From IMG/VR virus record IMGVR_UViG_3300042565_001133, positions 1 through 21,746 of that record: a stretch of DNA of 21,746 nt. One strand, given 5' to 3'. This DNA is from a virus. The notes under the pieces are model-generated. The model was not told the origin of the DNA. It worked only from the letters and a program-made list of their open reading frames with translations, and ran no database searches. Position 1 is the stretch's first letter, and every line of letters begins with the position of its first letter. The position numbers and the translations under genes are program-made. Of this stretch, positions 15,485 to 21,068 are shown piece after piece.

Positions 15485-16683
15485 TAGAACGAGCCTCCGT
15501 TAACCGCACCAGCGGGAAGCGCACCCAGCGCCGCATAAGCTGCTGCCCCGTCAACAGCGGTGAACACGCCGATACCGACCGAAGTGCCGCCCAAGTTAAT
15601 GAGCGCCGCCCCGGCAGTGGTCGCCCCGGTACCACCCTGAGAAACGTCTAGAGGGATAGAGACGCCAGAAGTGTCAGCATCCAGCACGTCGGTACCGTCG
15701 CAATACAAGATTGCTCTCTGGCCACTAGCGATGCTGACGCCGAGACCGGCAGAAGTCTTGATAGTGAAAGTGTATGATCCCGTCGTGCGGTTGTCAACCC
15801 AGTATTGCTGCACCGTGGCGGGCACAATGATGTTACGGTTACCGGTGAGCAACCCCGTAAACCGGTATGCTACGCGGTTCAACTCTGTGCCGGTCAACGC
15901 ATAATTACCCGTACCGGGCACGTTGATCACGGTATAGTCAAAAGCAAAAGTTGCTGACTGGCCGAAACCGATCGTGTAGAAGTTAGCCCCGTCACAAGCG
16001 ATGATGGCGGACTCGCCGGGTTGAAAACTCAGAAACGGCGCGCCGTTAATACTAGTGACACCCGGAGCGTCAGCTGACACCGCCCCTGTACCCGAGTTGC
16101 GCAGGTAAACGAACCAGTTATTAGCGATGATAACCGGGTCTGGTAGCGTGAAGGTTCCTGCTGCTCCCGTCCAGTTAAACATTCTAGCGCGGTCGGCCAA
16201 CGTCGTCGTGTAGTTAGAATTGAACTCCGTCACCGGCACAGATTGGCTGAGCAGCGCGCCCGTAGCGACGATACCCGTACCGGCCAGCGCCGAAGCGTTA
16301 GCGGTAGAAGTTGTGGCACCGTATTGTAGGATGTTCCAAGAGCCGCCTTCGGTCGTGTTGTTTGTCAGGTAGACCTGCCAAACTGTACCGCTCGCAATTG
16401 ATACGACCTGCACCCCCACAGCGTTCTTGACGATGAATGTGGAGGAACCCCGGTTGTTAAACAGGATAGTCTCGCCGGTACCCGCCTTCATCGCATCGGG
16501 CAGGAAGATGCTCAACCCGGCGGTAGACGGGGTGACGTCTATAATGCGAGTCGCTAAGTTGTTGCTAGCAGAAGTTTCTTCAGGCCAGCTGAGTACGACA
16601 TCAACGGTTAGCGTAATCGCACTGTAGCTAATTTCAGAAGGATAGATGTTCGCGCCGCCAAAGACGCCAGTGTAAACTGTCAT
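15484..16683 (-). CDS. Tail fibre-like protein with three beta repeats
   Basis: A 399-residue beta-rich protein. Three domains share the scheme (hydrophobic)-x-LP/VP... NxGTGxFxVK... GxxVxSIxxGQ... CDG: FLPDAMKAGTGETILFNNRG to GTVWQVYL, then TLPDPVIIANNWFVYLRN to IIACDGANFYTIG, then IVPATVQQYWVDNRTTG to AILYCDGTDV. The C-terminus holds SQGGTGATTAGAALINLG, the tail-fibre repeat phrase. The N-terminus (MTVYTGVFGGANIYPSEISY) should attach to the tail. Start and stop both overlap neighbours (TAATG). It likely forms trimeric fibres or a knob that contacts the host surface. Family assignment is by style. The receptor is unknown. Confidence 0.77.
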   Translation of the reverse strand: MTVYTGVFGGANIYPSEISYSAITLTVDVVLSWPEETSASNNLATRIIDVTPSTAGLSIFLPDAMKAGTGETILFNNRGSSTFIVKNAVGVQVVSIASGTVWQVYLTNNTTEGGSWNILQYGATTSTANASALAGTGIVATGALLSQSVPVTEFNSNYTTTLADRARMFNWTGAAGTFTLPDPVIIANNWFVYLRNSGTGAVSADAPGVTSINGAPFLSFQPGESAIIACDGANFYTIGFGQSATFAFDYTVINVPGTGNYALTGTELNRVAYRFTGLLTGNRNIIVPATVQQYWVDNRTTGSYTFTIKTSAGLGVSIASGQRAILYCDGTDVLDADTSGVSIPLDVSQGGTGATTAGAALINLGGTSVGIGVFTAVDGAAAYAALGALPAGAVNGGSF

Positions 16684-17315
16684 TATGCTTCACTCCGGTT
16701 TGCCGAGCGATCCAAGATACGCTTGAGGTCTTCACCGTTCAAGGCTTGCGCGGCACGATCGTACATGGCTTGCCACAATTGAACACGCTCATCGCTCTTC
16801 AAGAATGGGGTTGCCTCGAGCAACGTCGCGTAAAGCAGCAGATCAGGTGCGTACTCAGTGAGCCAGTTCGTCTGGAAATCATCGCCTAGGAACCGGGGCT
16901 GCTCGTAGTACAAAATTTCAAGGGTCTGCGCCGTCGCCGGGGGAGGCGTAATCAGCCAGTGCTGGTAATCGTAGTCGGCGTAAAACTGTGGTGTCGCAGT
17001 GGAGGCTTCATCAGGCCAGTAACTGCGGCAATACTCGTAAGAACGGGCGAAAATCGGGTTGTTGTCAACGGTCATGCTGACGGTGTCGCGCCAGCGGTCT
17101 GGCTTCATGTAGACTGCTACCCCGGCCTGCAACGGGGTCTGCACTGCGCGGATGAAGCCTTGAATCTTCAATTCACGAGCGATACGGCGCTCGCCTAGCG
17201 TCACTAAGCGAGGTAACTGGTCATAAACGATCTGGTCGCTCTCTTGAGTGAAACCTCGCTCAAGGTAACGACGCACGTCTACCAGCAAGCTGTCGTACGT
17301 CATGCTGTAGCTCAT
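16683..17315 (-). CDS. Head-tail adaptor protein
   Basis: A 210-residue helical protein, first gene behind the late promoter. YLERGFTQESDQIVYDQLPRLVTLGERRIARELKIQGF and the Trp/Pro-rich DYDYQHWLITPPP strand region match podovirus adaptor proteins that bind the portal and start the tail (SU10_adaptor-like, functionally T7 gp11/P22 gp4). The C-terminal helix LLLYATLLEATPFLKSDERV is also typical. The ATG at 17315 has GGAG five bases upstream. Next come the fibre and hub, the usual tail-assembly order. The family assignment is from recognition of length, order and motifs. Confidence 0.82.
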   Translation of the reverse strand: MSYSMTYDSLLVDVRRYLERGFTQESDQIVYDQLPRLVTLGERRIARELKIQGFIRAVQTPLQAGVAVYMKPDRWRDTVSMTVDNNPIFARSYEYCRSYWPDEASTATPQFYADYDYQHWLITPPPATAQTLEILYYEQPRFLGDDFQTNWLTEYAPDLLLYATLLEATPFLKSDERVQLWQAMYDRAAQALNGEDLKRILDRSANRSEA

Positions 17316-17337
17316 AAATACTCCGATGGTATTAGCA

Positions 17338-17348
17338 GCTGATTCAGC
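17338..17348. repeat. Inverted repeat in the 5' leader of the adaptor mRNA
   Basis: GCTGA-T-TCAGC is a perfect 5-bp inverted repeat with a one-base centre, about 20 nt before the adaptor start codon and downstream of the -10 box. It could be an operator half-site pair, a leader hairpin, or chance. At this length chance cannot be excluded. Confidence 0.35.
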
Positions 17349-17365
17349 ATGCGCCTGTGTGTTGA

Positions 17366-17395
17366 ATTATAGGCTTGAAAGGTGCCAAAAGGCAA
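17366..17395 (-). promoter_or_regulatory. Sigma-70-like promoter of the structural operon
   Basis: On the minus strand, TTGCCT (17395-17390) and consensus TATAAT (17371-17366) are separated by 18 bp, about 50 bp upstream of the adaptor start. The -10 is perfect and the -35 matches TTGACA at 4 of 6 positions. It lies in a 133-bp gene-free gap, the largest in the late arm. The spacer contains TGCCAAAAGGCA (17383-17394, plus-strand reading), a palindrome with a 4-base centre that overlaps the -35 and could bind a regulator. I see no convincing terminator for the lysis genes in the same gap. Confidence 0.72.
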
Positions 17396-17448
17396 CTCAT
17401 TTCAGTACCTAGCGAACGAAACAATCACAACCTTAGGATTCAGTCCCT

Positions 17449-17676
17449 TCAGAGCGATTGGTTTGGGCAGTCATTCTCGCAGAGGCACACCCACTTAGAA
17501 TTGTGTTTTTCTACCTCTTTAACGGTTTCGACGCTGTCTCTGGCAGTGTCATAGCTAAGGGGTTTAGCTATGCGGCAGTAATCACTGATCACCACTGGAG
17601 CGGTCGAACCGGTTGCGCAGCCGCTTGTCACGCACAATGTCAGAAGCGGCAACAACAGTTTCGGCTTTTTTAACAC
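17449..17676 (-). CDS. o-spanin (Rz1-like outer-membrane lipoprotein)
   Basis: A 75-residue lipoprotein. A basic N-terminus (LKKPK), a hydrophobic stretch (LLLPLLTLCV) and TSGC give a signal-peptidase-II site with the mature protein starting at Cys. The lipobox -3 residue is Thr, slightly unusual. The mature part has CRIAKPLSYD and ends in KWVCLCENDC, a cysteine-rich tail. I chose GTG at 17676: AGGAGG at 17691-17686 stands nine bases upstream, whereas a TTG at 17685 would touch the Shine-Dalgarno. The gene overlaps the i-spanin gene by 95 nt in another frame, the classic Rz/Rz1 layout. With the i-spanin it would fuse inner and outer membranes at lysis. Confidence 0.78.
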   Translation of the reverse strand: MLKKPKLLLPLLTLCVTSGCATGSTAPVVISDYCRIAKPLSYDTARDSVETVKEVEKHNSKWVCLCENDCPNQSL

Positions 17677-17800
17677 GGGATTCAACCTCCTTGACGGCGT
17701 CCAATGCAGCCTCTTTGCGTCCCTGCTCGATGAGCTGCTTCTGTTTACACCACGTAAGTGTGGTAGAAAGAACGCTCAGCAGGGACGCAAAAAGTTTCAC
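17582..17800 (-). CDS. i-spanin (Rz-like inner-membrane lysis protein)
   Basis: A 72-residue protein. An N-terminal membrane segment (KLFASLLSVLSTTLTW) is followed by a charged coiled coil (KQKQLIEQGRKEAALDAVKEVESRVKKAE) and a basic end. The GTG start at 17800 is one base after the holin stop and gives a proper N-terminal membrane anchor. A TTG at 17845 would lie inside the holin gene. It is shorter than lambda Rz, but order, topology and the overlapping downstream lipoprotein support the role. The o-spanin ribosome binding site lies inside this coding region. Confidence 0.75.
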   Translation of the reverse strand: MKLFASLLSVLSTTLTWCKQKQLIEQGRKEAALDAVKEVESRVKKAETVVAASDIVRDKRLRNRFDRSSGDQ

Positions 17801-17801
17801 G

Positions 17802-17969
17802 TCAAGGCTTCTTTTCAGCCAAGACGATCGCAGCCAGACCCGCAACCGCCATAACTACAGCAGCCGCAGCTTGATACAACGGTTCAGCGATGCCTACTGC
17901 GGCAGCAAGACCAGAGAAACCAGCGTAAGTGCTGGGTTCACGCAAACGATTTAGAATGAAATCAACCAT
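17802..17969 (-). CDS. Small holin
   Basis: A 55-residue membrane protein, short enough to be missed by length cut-offs. It starts MVDFILNRLREPSTYAG, then two hydrophobic stretches: AGFSGLAAAVGIA (16-28) and LYQAAAAVVMAVAGLAAIVLA (31-51), ending in EKKP. The N-terminal LNRLREPSTYAG phrase is familiar from short phage holins. The AGGAG of its ribosome binding site overlaps the endolysin stop TAG, so endolysin and holin translation are linked. It would form the inner-membrane lesion that releases the endolysin to the cell wall. The number of membrane passes (one or two) is not certain. Confidence 0.78.
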   Translation of the reverse strand: MVDFILNRLREPSTYAGFSGLAAAVGIAEPLYQAAAAVVMAVAGLAAIVLAEKKP

Positions 17970-17977
17970 ATAAACTC

Positions 17978-18460
17978 CTATCCTTCATTAGTAGAAACAA
18001 CGCCCCCTCGCATTTGAACCGGGGCACCATACACGGGGACACCTTTTGGCCAACGTGTAGCTATGCATCTCGACTTTGCCAGCATCATAACATTCACGCT
18101 GTTCTGCTGGTTACCGCCGAGAACATGATAATACAACGGATCTTCTCCGACGTAGAACCCTACGTGGCCACCACCATCACGTGAGAAGACAAGGATGGCA
18201 CCGGGCGCAAGTCGGGAGGAACGTAGCAAAGAGCCGTAGTCTCCCCAGACCCGCGCACGATACCATTCTTTAGGTACGGGTTGATCAGAAGCCCGGAGGC
18301 AATGAGCAACAAAAGTTCCGCACCACGGCGTCTCGTCATCTTTCCACCAAGCACCCAGCGAGATACCCCAGTTCACAATCTTAGAATTGTGACGCTTACC
18401 GGGGATCTCCCGTAGCCCGATGTGTTTTCGGGCTTCAATGAGCCATGGTGGTTCGATCAC
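17978..18460 (-). CDS. Endolysin, NlpC/P60-like (TIGR02594 type) cysteine peptidase
   Basis: About 160 residues, a cell-wall hydrolase. The domain begins at once: PPWLIEARKHIGLREIPGKR, then ETPWCGTFVAHCL with catalytic Cys47, GAILVFSRDGGGHVGFYVGE with His99, and LGGNQ at 114-118, the order of the phage TIGR02594 family. I favour GTG at 18460 because GAGG stands six bases upstream and the upstream glycosyltransferase ends at 18469. An ATG at 18547 would add 29 residues and overlap that gene by 79 nt. No signal peptide is seen, so export needs the holin encoded next. Substrate cleavage (probably within the stem peptide) is inferred from the family. Confidence 0.83.
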   Translation of the reverse strand: MIEPPWLIEARKHIGLREIPGKRHNSKIVNWGISLGAWWKDDETPWCGTFVAHCLRASDQPVPKEWYRARVWGDYGSLLRSSRLAPGAILVFSRDGGGHVGFYVGEDPLYYHVLGGNQQNSVNVMMLAKSRCIATRWPKGVPVYGAPVQMRGGVVSTNEG

Positions 18461-18468
18461 GGCCACCC

Positions 18469-19194
18469 TCAATGTTTGGTACTGGCCTCCGACGCTGCGT
18501 AGACGCCGGAGAAACAATACGCGCCAAAATGCCCAAGCTCGCACCATGGCGCGGCCCAGACCGTTCCTTTATATTTACGATATTCGTGGCAGAAATGATA
18601 GTCCTCGGACAGCAGTTGCCCATCCGTTACGCCAACTTGAAAAAAGTCGTAGACGGGCTGGTTGTCCGGGATGCTCGCGCCGCCGTTCGTGTACGTCTGG
18701 GTGTGTGGCGCAAGGTCTTCAAACACATCGCGGCGGATCAGCATAAAGCCGGTGCCGATGTGCTTGACCTGAAACGGCTCGTTTGCGTTGACCATGTCGT
18801 GGCCGTCGAGCTTGTTGAGGTTAAAGATGCCCGACAGTGTGGCGAGGTTTTTGTGGCCCAGCACCGCCCCCTGCCGCACCCGGTCCCAGTTCATGCCTTT
18901 CATTGGCACCGGGCCGCCGATGATGCCCTTGTCGGCCTTGATCATCAGGGCGATGTCGTTCGCCCGGAAACGCTGGTCGGCGTCGATAAACATCAGGTGG
19001 GTGGCGTCTTCCATTTGCAGGAAGTGGTGGGCGATGGTGTTGCGCCCACGCTGGATCAGGCTCTCATTGCCGAGGAAGATGCAGGTCAGTTTGATGTCGT
19101 ACTGCATACACGCCTCCTTGAGAGCCAGAAGGCTCTGCGTGTATTCGGTGCACATCATGCCCCCGTAGCAGGGCGTGCCGATGACGAGGTGCAT
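18469..19194 (-). CDS. GT-A fold glycosyltransferase
   Basis: A 241-residue predicted glycosyltransferase. MHLVIGTPCYGG opens with a nucleotide-binding strand. HLMFIDADQRF holds a DxD-type metal/sugar-nucleotide motif (Asp71, Asp73). GTGFMLIRRDVFE (147-159) and SEDYHFC (196-202, acid for acceptor activation) follow the usual GT2-like order. The donor and acceptor are unknown. It may modify host envelope glycans, virion proteins or DNA. The ATG at 19194 overlaps the upstream stop (TGATG). The gene is GC-rich (about 60%) relative to the endolysin and tail genes, so it may be a recent arrival. A purely metabolic role is less likely in a late operon. Confidence 0.8.
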   Translation of the reverse strand: MHLVIGTPCYGGMMCTEYTQSLLALKEACMQYDIKLTCIFLGNESLIQRGRNTIAHHFLQMEDATHLMFIDADQRFRANDIALMIKADKGIIGGPVPMKGMNWDRVRQGAVLGHKNLATLSGIFNLNKLDGHDMVNANEPFQVKHIGTGFMLIRRDVFEDLAPHTQTYTNGGASIPDNQPVYDFFQVGVTDGQLLSEDYHFCHEYRKYKGTVWAAPWCELGHFGAYCFSGVYAASEASTKH

Positions 19195-20012
19195 CACTCA
19201 CCTGTGATCTGGGGGACGTTCGTCAGGCTCTGGCGGTCGAGCAGGCTGAAGCCGCGATAGGCGGCGAACTTGGCGGGATCGTCTGCCCACTTGTCGGCGC
19301 ACGCCTCAAGCCACTGCACGGTCATCTCGTGCGTGGGGGCCTTGCCCTGACTGATGAGTTCGTTTTCGAGGTTGAGGTAGGCAAAGACCTCGGCCTGCGC
19401 CTGCGCGGCGTTGATGCCCAGATCGAAGAGGTAGATCATGTTGCCCTCGTCGATCACGCCGTTGCGGCTGCGGGCGGCGTTGAGCCCCTGCTTCATGCAG
19501 GTCATGATGTGGTAGCGGCACTCCTCCCGCTCGTAATCCTCTTCGGTGATCTCGTCCCTGCCGAGCTTCTCCAGCAGTTGCTTGTGCTGATTGGCGAAGA
19601 AGTTCATCTTGCGAAGCGCGCCGTTGACGTGGTTCTGGGTGCCGTCCAGTTGGCTCTGGATTTCGAGGATTTCGATCTCCAGCATCTCGCGGTCGAGGGC
19701 TTCGGTGGCGGCGGCAAGCTCTGCCTCCTTGCGCTTCAACTCCACCTGCTTCTTGCGCGCGGAGATGTACGCCTCTTGCAGGGCGGACTTGGTGCGGTCG
19801 ATCTCCGCCAGCGTGTGCTTGATCGAGCGGATTGGCGTGATGGCCGTCACGTCCAGCGCCACCTGCATGAACTGGCTGTGCGACTTGTAGAAGTTGCTGG
19901 TGTCCCGCGCGATGGCGGGCAGGCGCTCCTGAATGTTGGCCAGCATCGTGCGATATTCAGGTTTGGCGGCAGCGAGCGCTGTCCCCATGTCAGTGAGTAC
20001 GAGGTCGTTCAT
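19194..20012 (-). CDS. Hypothetical coiled-coil protein
   Basis: A 272-residue soluble protein of unknown function. Residues about 63-150 form a long charged helix with coiled-coil heptads (IDRTKSALQEAYISARKKQV, then EMLEIEILEIQSQL). Residues 160-270 are mixed, with CRYHIMTCMKQG and a Trp-rich end. No signal peptide or membrane segment. The ATG at 20012 has AAGGAG eight bases upstream. Its stop overlaps the glycosyltransferase start. GC is about 65% in sampled stretches, far above the flanking kelch-like repeats (near 45%). Together with the glycosyltransferase it forms a compact GC-rich pair, so a joint function is plausible but unproven. Confidence 0.75.
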   Translation of the reverse strand: MNDLVLTDMGTALAAAKPEYRTMLANIQERLPAIARDTSNFYKSHSQFMQVALDVTAITPIRSIKHTLAEIDRTKSALQEAYISARKKQVELKRKEAELAAATEALDREMLEIEILEIQSQLDGTQNHVNGALRKMNFFANQHKQLLEKLGRDEITEEDYEREECRYHIMTCMKQGLNAARSRNGVIDEGNMIYLFDLGINAAQAQAEVFAYLNLENELISQGKAPTHEMTVQWLEACADKWADDPAKFAAYRGFSLLDRQSLTNVPQITGE

Positions 20013-20041
20013 TGCTGTGCTCCTTGCGTTGAACGGGTGGG

Positions 20042-21067
20042 TTATAGGCCGCCATGGGCGCTGGAACAGCCGGAAACACCGCTGCGTGCAACCGTTAGAT
20101 CACCAAAATCAGTTGCGTTGCCGGTGGTGGCAATTGTAACGAAATCAATAACGTTCTGTCTAGTGTAAGAAGTGTTTTTCCCACCAGCAAAAACACCGCG
20201 AGTGCTAGACGCGCAACCAGCCAATCCCGTTCTTCCAACAGTCAAATCGCCAAAATCAACTGCGTTACCTGTAGACGCAATAGTTATGTACGAAATTGTG
20301 TTAAAACCCGTAATGCCTTCCCCGCCCCCAAAAAGGCCCCGTGTCGAGTTGGCGCAACCCGCAAGCTCAACTGGCGTGCCTGTCAAATCACCAAAATCCG
20401 TAGCGTTGCCAGTGGAAGCAATTGTTACATAATCGATGACATTCAACAAAGATGCGTCTATCCCACCAGCAAAAACGCCCCGCGTGGCTGAAGAGCAAGC
20501 CCCAAGTGCGTATCGCCTAACAGTTAGGTTTCCAAAACTGATCGCATTACCCGTACTCGCGATAGTGACGTAGCTTATTACGCTTGACTGGGGAGTAATG
20601 CCGTCATTCCCGCCACCAAAAAGCCCACGGGTAGATGAAGAGCAACCCGCCGCGTCTCTTACTGACGCTGTCAGAGACCCAAAAGAAGAGGAAGACCCAG
20701 TGGTCGCAAATGTTACGAAACGAATTGCGGTTCCACCGCCTCCGAATGTAGTGGTGCCCCCACCCCATAAGCCGCGAGTGGAAGAGGAGCACGAAGCCGT
20801 CCATGCAACCTCAGCCCCTAGATTGCCAAAAGTAGTTGAATTGCCCGCTGTGGAAATGTTTATATAATCAATCGTTTTAGTATCAGTGTCGGTTCCGCCT
20901 CCAAACAGCCCAATCGGCGCCACATTCCCCGCAATTGGCCACAGCCCCTGCTTCGTCCAGAAGGCCGCCTCGGCCAGCGTCCACACGCCGGGAGCCGCGC
21001 CGTTCTGGAACGGGCCAGCGGGCGTGACGGGTGTCTTGCGGATCAAGCCGCCGGGCCAGTTAGACAC
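20042..21067 (-). CDS. Kelch-like repeat tail adhesin (paralogue 2)
   Basis: A 341-residue protein. Residues 1-52 are a conserved-looking N-terminal module (SNWPGGLIRKTPVTPAGPFQ, then GVWTLAEAAFWTKQGLWP), probably a virion attachment domain. Residues 53-341 are six repeats of 46-49 residues with the scheme RGLFGGG - xIDYVTIATTGN - FGDLTVAR - AGCSSST. The di-glycine strand followed by a Tyr-containing strand resembles kelch beta-propeller repeats, and six copies could make a six-bladed propeller. It ends in CSSAHGGL. The GTG at 21067 is preceded by GGAGG (8 nt spacing) in the end of the upstream gene. An upstream in-frame start at 21160 would read through that gene. Likely a receptor-binding or decoration protein. 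The fold is inferred. Confidence 0.7.
   Translation of the reverse strand: MSNWPGGLIRKTPVTPAGPFQNGAAPGVWTLAEAAFWTKQGLWPIAGNVAPIGLFGGGTDTDTKTIDYINISTAGNSTTFGNLGAEVAWTASCSSSTRGLWGGGTTTFGGGGTAIRFVTFATTGSSSSFGSLTASVRDAAGCSSSTRGLFGGGNDGITPQSSVISYVTIASTGNAISFGNLTVRRYALGACSSATRGVFAGGIDASLLNVIDYVTIASTGNATDFGDLTGTPVELAGCANSTRGLFGGGEGITGFNTISYITIASTGNAVDFGDLTVGRTGLAGCASSTRGVFAGGKNTSYTRQNVIDFVTIATTGNATDFGDLTVARSGVSGCSSAHGGL
20045..20911 (-). repeat. Six tandem kelch-like repeats (about 138-147 bp each)
   Basis: Units of 46, 49, 49, 47, 47 and about 47 residues (plus C-terminal tail) begin at GLF/GVF and end at ST R. Copies vary in the loop after GGG and in DNA wobble positions, so they are diverged rather than freshly copied. 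The phrases encoding TGNATDFGDLT recur through the array. Confidence 0.85.
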
Positions 21068-21068
21068 G

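Noticed and set aside
14801-15487. Plus-strand open frame of 228 codons
   Set aside because: Antisense to the hub gene. Arg/Ser/Asn-rich translation comes from the low-complexity insert read backwards.
17344-17400. 18-codon minus-strand ORF across the late promoter
   Set aside because: It covers the -35 and -10 boxes and lacks a ribosome binding site.
17401-17448. Possible terminator behind the o-spanin gene
   Set aside because: Only 4-5 bp stems (for example CAATC/GATTG) can be drawn and the T run is short, so it does not meet a reasonable terminator standard.
18445-19260. Long plus-strand open frame of 271 codons
   Set aside because: It lies antisense to the glycosyltransferase. The GC-rich sequence gives few stop codons on the other strand, and the protein has no recognisable features.
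20013-20041. TATAAC as a -10 box before the coiled-coil gene
   Set aside because: No acceptable -35 at 16-18 bp, and the site is part of the upstream gene's HGGL-stop codons.
19329-20168. Plus-strand open frame of 279 codons
   Set aside because: Antisense to the coiled-coil gene and running into the kelch-like gene. Composition (Leu/Val/Gly) is typical of a mirror of a GC-rich coding strand.
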